Below, in pieces: positions 8,307 to 15,837 of a stretch of DNA of 64,000 nt (the first letter of the stretch is position 1; each line of letters begins with the position of its first letter). Origin of the DNA: CAYUHK01 sp964475165 (GTDB lineage: Bacteria; Verrucomicrobiota; Kiritimatiellia; JAAZAB01). A model generated the notes under the pieces. It made no database searches. It was not told the origin of the DNA and saw only the letters and a program-made list of their open reading frames with translations. The position numbers and the translations under genes were made by a program. The stretch covers positions 1-64,000 of the forward strand of contig CAYYVN010000005.1 of assembly GCA_964475165.1 (NCBI GenBank), in the 5' to 3' direction.

Positions 8307-9335
8307 CTACCATTCCAGCACGGAGGCCGCCCAGGTGAAGCCACCCCCGAAAGCTACCAGGAGCAGGATATCATCCTTATGGATGAACCCCGCGCGGGCG
8401 GCTTCATCCAAAGCCACCGGGATGGAGGCGGCCGACATATTGCCGACGCGCGGCAGGTTAACATAGTATTTTTTCAGGGGCGCGCCCAGGCGTTCGCTGA
8501 TGGCTTGGATGATGCGGATATTGGCTTGATGGGGGATGATACACTGCACCTGATCGATACTGAGCCGGCTGCGCTCCAAGGCCTGTTTGGCGGCGGCGAG
8601 CATGGCATTGATGGCATGTTTGAAGACTTCGCGGCCAGCCATTTTCATATAATGCAGACGCCCCTCGATGGTGGCCGCACTGGTGGGATGGCGGCTGCCG
8701 CCACCCGGCAGATTCAAGAGATGCCCGAGGTTGCCATCCGAGCCCAAAACACTGCCGAGAATGCCGCGGGATCCCGGGCGACTCTGCAGCACGGCCGCGC
8801 CGGCGCCATCGCCAAACAAGACACAAGTGGAACGATCCTCCCAATCGGTGATACCGCTCAACTTCTCAGCGCCGATGATCAGCGCCGTATTGATCGCTCC
8901 GGCAGCGATATATTGGCGCGCCGTTTCCATGGCATATAAAAAGCCGGAACAAGCGGCCTGCAGATCGAAGGCCGTGGCCCGGGTGGCGCCCAGCGCCTTC
9001 TGAACGAAGCAAGCCGTACTGGGGAAAATCATATCCGGCGTGACCGTCGCCACGATGATCATATCCAGGTCCAGGGCGCTCACCCCGGCCTGGAGCATGG
9101 CTCGGCGCGCCGCTTCCACGGCCAAGTCGGAAGTGGCCTGGTCGGCGGCGGCGATATGGCGCTCCTTGATGCCGGTGCGGGTGGTGATCCATTCATCGGA
9201 AGTATCCACCATCTGCGCCAAATCAGCATTGGTCAAAATCCGTTCCGGCAAGTAAGAACCGGTGCCGACGATCGAAACGGGGCGCGCCCCCGAGGATTGG
9301 GTGCCCTGGGCAGTTAGGCCTGTATTCTTGGTCAT
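8307..9335 (-). CDS. fabH: 3-oxoacyl-ACP synthase III
   Basis: FabH condenses acetyl- or other short acyl-CoA with malonyl-ACP and starts type II fatty-acid synthesis. The 342-residue protein shows the complete Cys-His-Asn triad: Cys129 in LQAACSGFLY, His269 in IIPHQANIR and Asn299 in GNMSAASIP. The N-terminus is about 15 residues longer than E. coli FabH. Its ATG overlaps the plsX stop by 4 bases (ATGA), which implies translational coupling in the plsX-fabH-fabD row. Confidence 0.97.
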   Translation of the reverse strand: MTKNTGLTAQGTQSSGARPVSIVGTGSYLPERILTNADLAQMVDTSDEWITTRTGIKERHIAAADQATSDLAVEAARRAMLQAGVSALDLDMIIVATVTPDMIFPSTACFVQKALGATRATAFDLQAACSGFLYAMETARQYIAAGAINTALIIGAEKLSGITDWEDRSTCVLFGDGAGAAVLQSRPGSRGILGSVLGSDGNLGHLLNLPGGGSRHPTSAATIEGRLHYMKMAGREVFKHAINAMLAAAKQALERSRLSIDQVQCIIPHQANIRIIQAISERLGAPLKKYYVNLPRVGNMSAASIPVALDEAARAGFIHKDDILLLVAFGGGFTWAASVLEW

Positions 9336-10330
9336 AGAGCGCCTCCCAACGCACTGATGATAAAATCATTGATCTGATTGTTAACCGCATCCCGAGCCAC
9401 GCGAATGGCCTGAAAGATCGCCCGCTCCGAGGATGAACCGTGCGAAATGATACAGACTCCGTTAACGCCCAGCAGCGGCGCGCCGCCATAAGCCTCGGGA
9501 TCGAGCTGGCGCTTCATGGAGCGCAAGGCGCCCAACAGCCAGAGATAGCCCAGCCAGCGCGCCGGATTGCGCCGAAACTCCTGCTTGATCCATGTGCCAA
9601 AAACGCGCGCCAGCCCCTCGCTGGTCTTGAGAATCACATTGCCCACAAAGCCATCGCAAACGGCCACATCCACCCCGCCCAGATAGAGGTCATGGCCTTC
9701 GATATTGCCTTTGAAATTAAGCTTGGATTCGCTCAAACGGCGGAAGGCGTCGCGAGTGATCTCATTGCCTTTGCTGTCCTCGGCGCCCACGCTCATCAAG
9801 CCAATCACCGGATCGGCTTGGCCCAGGATTCTATTGGCATAGACATGCCCCATCACCGCGAACTGCAACAAGAGCCGCGGCGGGCAATCGGTATTGGCGC
9901 CGGCATCAATCAAGACAAAGGGTTTGTAGGGACCCGGCATGACCGTGGCGATGGCCGGCCGTTCCACTCCGCGGAGCGTGCGCAGCTTCAAGGTGGCCGC
10001 CACCATCACCGCCCCGGTATTGCCAGCCGAAATAATGGCCTGGGCCTTGCCTTCACGCACCAAATCCACGGCGCGGCTGATCGAGGAATCTTTTTTGCGG
10101 CGAATGGCCTGCGCCGGAGCCTCATTCATCCCGACCACTTCCGAAGCATGCCTGATCTCGATGGCCGCCGGCACGCGTTTGAACATTTGCAGTTCACGCC
10201 GAATGGCCAACTCATCGCCCACCAAGATAATGGCATCAATGCCCGGCAAAGAGCGCGCCGCCTGCACCGCGCCAGCCACCACCGCGCGCGGTGCGAAATC
10301 CCCTCCCATGGCATCAATGGCTATACGCAT
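9332..10330 (-). CDS. plsX: Phosphate acyltransferase PlsX
   Basis: PlsX makes acyl-phosphate from acyl-ACP, the donor used by PlsY for the first acylation of glycerol-3-phosphate. The 332-residue protein begins MRIAIDAMGGDFAP, the family hallmark. It continues with GNTGAVM, DAGAN and a C-terminal ILGVNGV-type segment. The frame is open further upstream, but the ATG at 10330 sits just before the hallmark and follows AAAGGG at the right distance. It lies between rpmF and fabH, the standard order in many bacteria. Confidence 0.96.
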   Translation of the reverse strand: MRIAIDAMGGDFAPRAVVAGAVQAARSLPGIDAIILVGDELAIRRELQMFKRVPAAIEIRHASEVVGMNEAPAQAIRRKKDSSISRAVDLVREGKAQAIISAGNTGAVMVAATLKLRTLRGVERPAIATVMPGPYKPFVLIDAGANTDCPPRLLLQFAVMGHVYANRILGQADPVIGLMSVGAEDSKGNEITRDAFRRLSESKLNFKGNIEGHDLYLGGVDVAVCDGFVGNVILKTSEGLARVFGTWIKQEFRRNPARWLGYLWLLGALRSMKRQLDPEAYGGAPLLGVNGVCIISHGSSSERAIFQAIRVARDAVNNQINDFIISALGGAL

Positions 10331-10338
10331 AATACCCT

Positions 10339-10521
10339 TTATTTCGCGGCGGCCGCCATGACCTGGCGTCCGCGATAATAGCCACAGGCGCCGCAAGCCC
10401 GATGCGGCAGCTGGGGCTTGCTGCAATGGGGGCATGGCCGCGCGGCCGGGAGGGTTATTTTATGCGAGCGTTTACGACTGCGAACACGGCTCTTGGATTG
10501 TTTTCTTTTTGGAACCGCCAT
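10339..10521 (-). CDS. rpmF: 50S ribosomal protein L32
   Basis: The 60-residue protein starts MAVPKRKQSKSRVRSRKR, typical for L32. Four Cys residues (CPHC and CGACGYY) form the zinc-ribbon version of the protein. A clear AAAGGAGAGG ribosome site fixes the ATG at 10521, not the longer open frame upstream. It is encoded between the DUF177 protein gene and plsX, an arrangement shared by many bacteria that links ribosome and lipid synthesis genes. Confidence 0.96.
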   Translation of the reverse strand: MAVPKRKQSKSRVRSRKRSHKITLPAARPCPHCSKPQLPHRACGACGYYRGRQVMAAAAK

Positions 10522-10574
10522 CGGGCCTCTCCTTTTCTCCGCGCACCTGACTAATCCCGGCGCGCCGGAGACTA

Positions 10575-11045
10575 TCATTCAGTTAAGTTAAGTTGATCCA
10601 GAGCGTCCCATGCCGCCGTTTTTTGCCGCGCATGACACGCCACGCACGTTTGCTTATTCAAATTGATGCCGCAAACGACGCAGCGCCCGCGACACCCCTC
10701 CGAACAAAGCTGATTCATGGGCAGGGCAAGAAGGATATCTTCCCGCAGGTCAGCGGTCAAGTCTATAGATTCGTTTTCCGTCACCAGCTCATACGAGCGC
10801 AAAAAGGCGGGAACGCGCACCGCACACCGAAACCATTCCGCGCAACGCGCGCAACGGCACTCCAGCTCTACATCCAGCGCGCCGCGCACTAAGAGCTCCT
10901 GGGCCAGGCGCTGCGCCTGCAGTTCGTAATGGATGGCGCCGGCCGCGCGCAGGAAAGGATCGCCCTCCAGCTCCAGAATGCTGGCCGGCAGTTCACCCTC
11001 ATATTTGCGCTCGCGCTGTTGCAATTCGCCGCTTTGGATGATCAT
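10575..11045 (-). CDS. DUF177 (YceD) family protein
   Basis: The 156-residue protein has the DUF177 layout: an N-terminal beta region, a central Cys pair (LECRCARCAEWF), the acidic segment ESIDLTADLREDILLALP, and a C-terminal Cys-rich block (CSEGCRGRCVVCG then CVACH). In other bacteria the family accompanies rpmF and has been tied to 23S rRNA or ribosome biogenesis. The ATG at 11045 is preceded by GGGAAG at good spacing; the longer open frame upstream overlaps coaD and is unlikely. The eight or so Cys residues suggest zinc binding. Confidence 0.85.
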   Translation of the reverse strand: MIIQSGELQQRERKYEGELPASILELEGDPFLRAAGAIHYELQAQRLAQELLVRGALDVELECRCARCAEWFRCAVRVPAFLRSYELVTENESIDLTADLREDILLALPMNQLCSEGCRGRCVVCGINLNKQTCVACHARQKTAAWDALDQLNLTE

Positions 11046-11097
11046 TTTCTTCCCTGCTGAAGGCTTGAAGCGGACCGCGCCGCGGCGGTCGTGAGGA

Positions 11098-11625
11098 TCA
11101 AGCGTCGCCGCCAGTGACAGCCGGTCGACGGGCAGCGCCTGATAAACCCGTAAATTTCTGGCGCAAGGCGGCCTGCACAAAATCAGGCACAAACAAGCTG
11201 GTATCCCCGCCGAGCGCGGCGATCTCGCGCACCATCGTCGAGCTCACATAGCTATAAACCTCTTTGGGCATCATGAAGATGGTTTCCAGATCCGGAGCCA
11301 TTTTGCGATTGGTGAGCGCCATCTGAAATTCATATTCGAAATCGGAAAAGGCGCGCAATCCGCGCAAGATCACACGGGCCTGCTTGCGCCGCGCATATTC
11401 CACCAATAAGCCATCGAAGGAATCCACCTCCACCTGCGGTATCTCCACCGCCAACTCCCGAGCCATCGCCAGGCGCTCCGCCTGCGTGAACAGGGGACTT
11501 TTACGCAAACTATCCGAGACTGCCAGAATCAGGCGGTCAAACAAACGCGCCGCGCGGCGGATCAAATCGACATGCCCCAGCGTTATGGGGTCAAAAGTTC
11601 CCGGATAGATGGCGGCCATGTTCAT
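11098..11625 (-). CDS. coaD: Phosphopantetheine adenylyltransferase
   Basis: CoaD joins 4'-phosphopantetheine and ATP to give dephospho-CoA, the penultimate step of coenzyme A synthesis. The 175-residue protein has YPGTFDPITLGH at 7-18 (the nucleotidyltransferase T/HxGH motif ends at His18), the Lys of SLRKSPLF, RGLRAFSDFEYEF, and the ISSTxxR-like motif YVSSTMVREIA. The C-terminus is slightly longer than usual and ends in a Gly/Ala/Arg-rich tail. It overlaps the rsmD stop by ATGA, matching the common rsmD-coaD pair. Confidence 0.96.
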   Translation of the reverse strand: MNMAAIYPGTFDPITLGHVDLIRRAARLFDRLILAVSDSLRKSPLFTQAERLAMARELAVEIPQVEVDSFDGLLVEYARRKQARVILRGLRAFSDFEYEFQMALTNRKMAPDLETIFMMPKEVYSYVSSTMVREIAALGGDTSLFVPDFVQAALRQKFTGLSGAARRPAVTGGDA

Positions 11626-12209
11626 TGTACAGGTTCCTCGCGCAGCGGCGCCCGGCGCCAGAGACGGATGCTGCTCTCTCCATAGCGCCGCATCCTTACC
11701 AGACGCCAGCCGGGCATCTCCGGCAATGGCGTGCGCGCCGCCGCCTCCAACACCACCAAACTGGATGGAGCTAAGATAGACCCCGCCGCCAAAGCCGACA
11801 AGGTTTTTCTTTGCCAGGCACCATCCGCATCATAAGGGGGATCGGCAAAAACCACATCGAAAGGGCCAGGATATGTGGGCGCGCGCGCGAAACGCAGCGC
11901 ATCGGCGGCGATGACGCAGAGCGGCGCTGGGCCACCCGCGGGGGCCGGGCAAAGCTGCTGGATATTATGCCGCAAAACCGCCAAAGCGCGCCGCTCACGC
12001 TCCACCCAGCAGACGGCGGCCGCGCCGCGACTATAGGCCTCCAGGCCCATGGCGCCCGAGCCGGCAAATAAATCCAAGACCCGCGCGCCGGGGATATAAG
12101 CCGCCAAGGCCGAAAATACCGCCGCGCGGACGCGGTCCTGCGTGGGGCGGGTGCCAGTCGCCGGCACACGGAGCAGCCGGCCTCCCAAAAATCCTCCCGT
12201 AATACGCAT
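11622..12209 (-). CDS. rsmD: 16S rRNA (guanine(966)-N2)-methyltransferase
   Basis: RsmD methylates G966 of 16S rRNA using S-adenosylmethionine. The 195-residue protein has the N-terminal RITGGFLGGRLL signature, RPTQDRVRAAVFSAL, the SAM-binding VLDLFAGSGAMGLEA loop, and the catalytic DPPY motif in VVFADPPYDAD. Length is typical. It is the first gene of the minus-strand row down to fabD. Confidence 0.94.
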   Translation of the reverse strand: MRITGGFLGGRLLRVPATGTRPTQDRVRAAVFSALAAYIPGARVLDLFAGSGAMGLEAYSRGAAAVCWVERERRALAVLRHNIQQLCPAPAGGPAPLCVIAADALRFARAPTYPGPFDVVFADPPYDADGAWQRKTLSALAAGSILAPSSLVVLEAAARTPLPEMPGWRLVRMRRYGESSIRLWRRAPLREEPVQ

Positions 12210-12274
12210 CGTCAGGCTCCCTCTCGCTAGCGAACACAGTTAAAATTGCCTGCAGGCAGCCACGCTATAGAGCA

Positions 12275-12302
12275 AGCATACTCCTTGCCGGAAGCTTGTC
12301 GA
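12275..12302 (-). promoter_or_regulatory. Putative promoter of the rsmD-fabD operon
   Basis: On the minus strand TCGACA (12302-12297) is separated by 16 bases from TATGCT (12280-12275). The boxes are close to the sigma70 consensus. They lie about 65 bases upstream of the rsmD start and nothing else in this gap looks better. Confidence 0.5.
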
Positions 12303-12396
12303 GCTTGATCCGCACCCCGGCTTGCTCAGCGGCACCAGCCCGAAACACAGCTCTGAGGCTCCCGGAGAGGACGGCTCAAAAATATAAAGCCCGGCC

Positions 12397-12425
12397 TTGC
12401 CTCTTAGCGGCGGACATGCTAGAGT
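12397..12425 (+). promoter_or_regulatory. Putative promoter, leaderless, of lipoprotein gene
   Basis: TTGCCT (12397-12402), 17 bases, then TAGAGT (12420-12425). The ATG lies only 7 bases after the -10 box, so transcription starting at the usual distance would begin at or beside the start codon. The same geometry occurs before sppA. Confidence 0.5.
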
Positions 12426-12432
12426 GGATGTT

Positions 12433-12921
12433 ATGAGTTCAATCAAAAAGAGCGGCGGGCAACTGGCTCAAGCGCCTGGCTGGTGGCTGGCAAGCAGCCT
12501 CTTGCTGTGCGCGCTTGTGCTGACCGGCTGCGAAGTGGATTCGGCCTCGTCCGCCATCGAAATCACGCCCAGCTCAGTGGCCTTGGCCGCTAAAGGACAG
12601 TCGGTGACGCTGACTTGTGTCGGCGGGTATGAATGCCGCTGGTCGCTGGAAACCGAGGCTTGGGGCATGCTCAATACCCATCAGGGGTCTCAGGTGATTT
12701 ACACCAGCCTCTATCAACCCAGCGGCGATGCGCCCGCCGTGCAAACAGTCACCGTGGCTTCACGCTTCAGCTCTATGTCCGGCCTGGAAAGCGCCCAGAT
12801 ACCGGGAGCCGCCACCAATGCGCCAAGCACCAATACACTCTACGCCACCGCCAAAATAATTCATCTCCCGCTGGCCGCCACGGCCAGCGAGTCGGCCGAC
12901 GCCCAGTCAGCCAGCCCATGA
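12433..12921 (+). CDS. Small predicted lipoprotein, function unknown
   Basis: The 162-residue protein has a basic N-terminus, a hydrophobic signal segment (WWLASSLLLCALVLTGC) and a lipobox LTGC, so Cys is the likely lipidated first residue after signal peptidase II cleavage. The following 60 residues (EITPSSVALAAKGQSVTLTC) resemble the start of an Ig-like or bacterial Ig-like strand pattern. The C-terminal third is low-complexity Ala/Ser/Thr. I do not recognise a family. The start chosen is the ATG before MSSIKKSGG; the open frame upstream crosses the predicted promoter. Confidence 0.65.
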   Translation: MSSIKKSGGQLAQAPGWWLASSLLLCALVLTGCEVDSASSAIEITPSSVALAAKGQSVTLTCVGGYECRWSLETEAWGMLNTHQGSQVIYTSLYQPSGDAPAVQTVTVASRFSSMSGLESAQIPGAATNAPSTNTLYATAKIIHLPLAATASESADAQSASP

Positions 12922-12947
12922 TTTTCCCTTCATCCACAAAATACAGC

Positions 12948-12977
12948 TTGCAGTGCAGCGTCCCCATGGTGTATAAG
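12948..12977 (+). promoter_or_regulatory. Putative promoter of rpsP operon
   Basis: TTGCAG (12948-12953) and TATAAG (12972-12977) are 18 bases apart. They sit about 50 bases upstream of the rpsP start, in the only gap before the rpsP-khpA-trmD row. Confidence 0.5.
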
Positions 12978-13024
12978 CTCTTTTTTTTGAGGTTCTAGCG
13001 CCTTGATATAACCGGAGGCATGGC

Positions 13025-13345
13025 ATGGCAGTTAAAATCAGATGTCAAAGAACGGGTGCCAACAATGACCCGTCTTTTCGTATAGTAGCCGCAGATACCC
13101 GCGCGCCGCGAGACGGCAAGGCGCTGGAAATATTGGGTTGGTACAACCCCCAACAGAGCACAGGCAATTTTTATCTGCGCCTGGAGCGCATCGAAGCCTG
13201 GCAGCAAAAAGGCGCCCAGCTCTCGGGGCTCGTCAGGAGCCTGCTCAAACAGGCCCAAGCCGGCGCCATGGCCGCCCCGCCGACGCCCGGCACACTGCCC
13301 ACCTCTGATGCGCCGCTCGCGGCAGTGGAAACGCCATCTTCATGA
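13025..13345 (+). CDS. rpsP: 30S ribosomal protein S16
   Basis: The 106-residue protein starts MAVKIRCQRTGANNDPSFRI, with APRDGKALEILGWYNP later in the chain, all diagnostic of S16. The C-terminal 25 residues are an Ala/Pro/Thr-rich tail beyond the conserved fold, a common variation. A GGAGG site precedes the ATG. The stop overlaps the start of the KH-domain gene, giving the classic rpsP-khpA-trmD-rplS order (rimM is missing from its frequent place). Confidence 0.97.
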   Translation: MAVKIRCQRTGANNDPSFRIVAADTRAPRDGKALEILGWYNPQQSTGNFYLRLERIEAWQQKGAQLSGLVRSLLKQAQAGAMAAPPTPGTLPTSDAPLAAVETPSS

Positions 13346-13572
13346 AAGCTTTGGTGGAATACATGATCAAAGCGCTGGTCGATCATCCCGACCATGTCTC
13401 CATCTCCGCCATCCAGGGCTCCCAGAATGTGGTGATCGAAGTCCGCTGCCACCCCCATGACATGGGGCGGGTGATTGGCAAAAACGGCAAAACCATCGGC
13501 GCCATGCGCGTGCTGCTCTCTGGTATGGCGGCCAAGCAGGGCCGCAAATCAATGTTGGAAGTTGTCGAATAA
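13342..13572 (+). CDS. khpA: KH-domain RNA-binding protein KhpA
   Basis: The 76-residue protein is a single KH domain with the core VIEVRCHPHDMGRVIGKNGKT; GKNG is the RNA-backbone-binding GxxG loop. Members of this family (KhpA/YlqC) bind RNA together with KhpB and are encoded between rpsP and trmD in many bacteria. Overlap with rpsP suggests translational coupling. The KH residues are all present. Confidence 0.93.
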   Translation: MKALVEYMIKALVDHPDHVSISAIQGSQNVVIEVRCHPHDMGRVIGKNGKTIGAMRVLLSGMAAKQGRKSMLEVVE

Positions 13573-13577
13573 GCTTC

Positions 13578-14258
13578 ATGCCAGACCCGCTCAGAATTGA
13601 TGTCGTCACCATCTTCCCCGCCATGCTGGAGGGGTTTCTGGGGGAAAGCATGCTCAAGCGCGCCGCGGCCATGGGCGCCGTGCGCTTCCAGACCATCAAT
13701 TTACGCGCCTTCACCAACGACCGCCACCAGACCGTGGATGACCGTCCCTACGGCGGCGGCCCCGGCATGATCATGAAAGCTGAGCCGATGTTCAAGGCCG
13801 TCGAAGCCTTGCGCACGCCGGCGGCGCGAGTGATTTTAATGTCGCCCCAGGGGCGCCGCTTTGAGCAAGCTCTGGCCCATGAGTTGGCGGCCGAACAGCA
13901 CCTGATTTTCCTATGTGGCCACTACGAAGGCGTGGATGAACGGATCAGCGCGGCCTTGGTGAGCGATGAGATTTCGATTGGCGACTATGTTTTAACCAAT
14001 GGCACATTGGCCGCCACGGTGGTCATCGATGCGGTCGTGCGCCTCCTGCCGCAGGTATTGGGCGGCGCGGGCGCGGTGGAGGAAGAATCCTTCAGCAATG
14101 GGCAGCTGGAATATCCGCAATATACCCGCCCGGAAATATTCCGGGATATGCCGGTACCCAAGGTGTTGCTTTCTGGTGATCATGCCGCCATCCGCCGCTG
14201 GCGCGATGAGCAAGCGCGCCGGCGCACCGCCGCGCGCCGGCCGGATCTGATAAAATAG
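13578..14258 (+). CDS. trmD: tRNA (guanine(37)-N1)-methyltransferase
   Basis: TrmD methylates G37 next to the anticodon to prevent frameshifting. The 226-residue protein has the SPOUT-knot pattern: IDVVTIFPAM at the start, DDRPYGGGPGM for SAM and tRNA contacts, LCGHYEGVDERI, and EISIGDYVLTNG. Length is typical. It starts 5 bases after khpA ends. Confidence 0.97.
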   Translation: MPDPLRIDVVTIFPAMLEGFLGESMLKRAAAMGAVRFQTINLRAFTNDRHQTVDDRPYGGGPGMIMKAEPMFKAVEALRTPAARVILMSPQGRRFEQALAHELAAEQHLIFLCGHYEGVDERISAALVSDEISIGDYVLTNGTLAATVVIDAVVRLLPQVLGGAGAVEEESFSNGQLEYPQYTRPEIFRDMPVPKVLLSGDHAAIRRWRDEQARRRTAARRPDLIK

Positions 14259-14262
14259 GCGC

Positions 14263-14290
14263 TTGACGTCGCGCGCCGCCTGGCTATGAT
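14263..14290 (+). promoter_or_regulatory. Putative promoter of rplS
   Basis: TTGACG (14263-14268), 16 bases, TATGAT (14285-14290), about 42 bases before the rplS ATG. This is one of the best sigma70-type matches in the window. It would give rplS its own promoter inside the ribosomal row. Confidence 0.6.
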
Positions 14291-14332
14291 ACCTAATTTC
14301 TAAGCCCAAAGAGCTATTCGGGAGTTGACAAG

Positions 14333-14734
14333 ATGCAAACCATTTTAAAAAAAATTGACCAAGCCAACCGGAACCCCGCGGCCCTAGCCGCCTTCCGCAT
14401 TGGCGATACTGTCAAGGTTTCGGTGCGGATCAAGGAAGGCGATAAAGAGCGCATCCAGCACTATACCGGCACGGTCATCGCCCGCAAGGGCGGTGGCGCC
14501 ACGGAAACTTTCACGGTCAGATATGTTTCTTTCGGTGAAGGCACCGAACGCGTCTTTTGCCTGCATTCGCCGACCATCGTGGCCATCGAAGTCAAAAGCT
14601 CCGCCAAAGTGCGCCGCGCCAAACTCTATTATCTGCGCGGCCGCAGCGGCAAACAAGCCCGCCTGAAAACCAGGCGCACAGCGGCCACCGAGAATCAGCC
14701 GCCTCCGGAAACTCAAAACATTGCTCAAGATTGA
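14333..14734 (+). CDS. rplS: 50S ribosomal protein L19
   Basis: The 133-residue protein has the L19 core: FRIGDTVKVSVRIKEGDKERIQ, then YTGTVIARKG, and VRRAKLYYLRGRSGKQARLK. The C-terminal 20 residues are an unconserved tail. A ribosome site GGGAG lies upstream. The 3' end overlaps the TTG start of rnhB by 14 bases. Confidence 0.97.
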   Translation: MQTILKKIDQANRNPAALAAFRIGDTVKVSVRIKEGDKERIQHYTGTVIARKGGGATETFTVRYVSFGEGTERVFCLHSPTIVAIEVKSSAKVRRAKLYYLRGRSGKQARLKTRRTAATENQPPPETQNIAQD

Positions 14735-15416
14735 ACGCCAAATCTGGACCCGTGGCTGCCAACGGATCGCGGGCGTGGATGAAGCCGGGCGCGGCCCGCT
14801 GGCGGGCCCCATCGTGGCGGCGGCGGTCGTTTTCAACCCTGACTTCCTGGAACGCGAAGAGCATGGGCTCCTGGCCGCCTTAACCGATTCCAAGGAACTG
14901 ACTCCCGCCCAACGTCAGCGCTTTTTCGATCTGCTCACGCACGCGCCAGATATCGAAATCGGGGTGGGTTTCGGGCCGCCAGCCGAGATTGATGAAATCA
15001 ACATCTTGCGCGCCACCCATCGCTGTATGGGCCGCGCCCTGGATCGACTGCCCGCCCCACCCGATCACGCCATCATCGACGGTCTGCCGGTGCCCGATCT
15101 GCGCTGCCCCTCGACAGCCGTCATTCACGGTGATGCCCGGAGCCTTTCTGTCGCCGCCGCCAGCGTCATCGCCAAGGTCACGCGTGATCAATGGATGGCA
15201 GAGCTCGATCGTGCGCATCCGGAATACGGCTTCAAGCGCCATAAGGGCTACGGCACGGCGGCCCATATTCAAGCCCTGCTGAAATATGGCGCCAGCAGCC
15301 AGCACCGCCGTTCCTTTCGACCAGTGCGCGATATCGAAAACATTCGTCAGCGCCTGCAGCGCAGGCCTGCCTCAATCACCTCTCGCCAGGTCTGCTCTCA
15401 TGTGGTCGGCTCTTAA
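14721..15416 (+). CDS. rnhB: Ribonuclease HII
   Basis: RNase HII removes ribonucleotides from DNA and RNA primers. The 231-residue protein has the catalytic GVDEAGRGPLAGP (Asp20, Glu21), LTDSKELTPAQR, and AIIDGLPVPD with a further acidic metal ligand. It continues with SVAAASVIAKVTRD and HPEYGFKRHKGYGT. The start is a TTG inside the end of rplS; no ATG is available before the first motif. The C-terminus is somewhat longer than average (about 25 extra residues) and overlaps the yraN start. Confidence 0.93.
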   Translation: MLKIERQIWTRGCQRIAGVDEAGRGPLAGPIVAAAVVFNPDFLEREEHGLLAALTDSKELTPAQRQRFFDLLTHAPDIEIGVGFGPPAEIDEINILRATHRCMGRALDRLPAPPDHAIIDGLPVPDLRCPSTAVIHGDARSLSVAAASVIAKVTRDQWMAELDRAHPEYGFKRHKGYGTAAHIQALLKYGASSQHRRSFRPVRDIENIRQRLQRRPASITSRQVCSHVVGS

Positions 15417-15834
15417 ACGCCGCTGGAGCGGCCGCGGCCCGACGGGCGGCGGCACGCGCTGGACTTTGGGCCGCTGGGGCGAAGCTCAAGCGGAGAAATT
15501 CCTGAAACAAAAGGGTTACACCATCCTCGGCCGCAGGATGCGCATCGGCCGCCGCGATGAAATCGACTTGCTGGCTCGCGACGGCCAGACGCTCGTTTTC
15601 GTGGAAGTAAAAACCCGTCAGGACGAGGCTTTCGGCCGGCCAGCCGCCGCCGTGCATCAGGCCAAACGGCGTTATCTTTCGCGGGCGGCGGTGCGCTATT
15701 TGAAAGCGCTTAAAAATCCACCGCGCACCTTTCGCTTCGATGTGCTGGAAGTCATTGGCGGCCCAGACCAGCCGCCGCGCATGCGTCATATCGAAAACGC
15801 CTTCGCGCTCGATCGACGCTATCGGGTGCCGTAA
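15400..15834 (+). CDS. yraN: YraN family endonuclease-fold protein (UPF0102)
   Basis: The 144-residue protein has the YraN core: LGRWGEAQAEKFLKQKGYTIL, then RDEIDLLARDGQTLVFVEVKTR, which contains the D...E.K pattern of the restriction-endonuclease-like fold. Its role is unresolved in most bacteria. It follows rnhB in many genomes, as here, with a 17-base overlap. The ATG at 15400 gives a normal family length; the open frame reaches further up into rnhB. Confidence 0.9.
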   Translation: MWSALKRRWSGRGPTGGGTRWTLGRWGEAQAEKFLKQKGYTILGRRMRIGRRDEIDLLARDGQTLVFVEVKTRQDEAFGRPAAAVHQAKRRYLSRAAVRYLKALKNPPRTFRFDVLEVIGGPDQPPRMRHIENAFALDRRYRVP

Positions 15835-15837
15835 ACC

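Noticed and set aside
9440..10378. 312-codon open frame on the plus strand
   Set aside because: It is antisense to plsX, which has unmistakable motifs; composition is that of a reverse-strand shadow.
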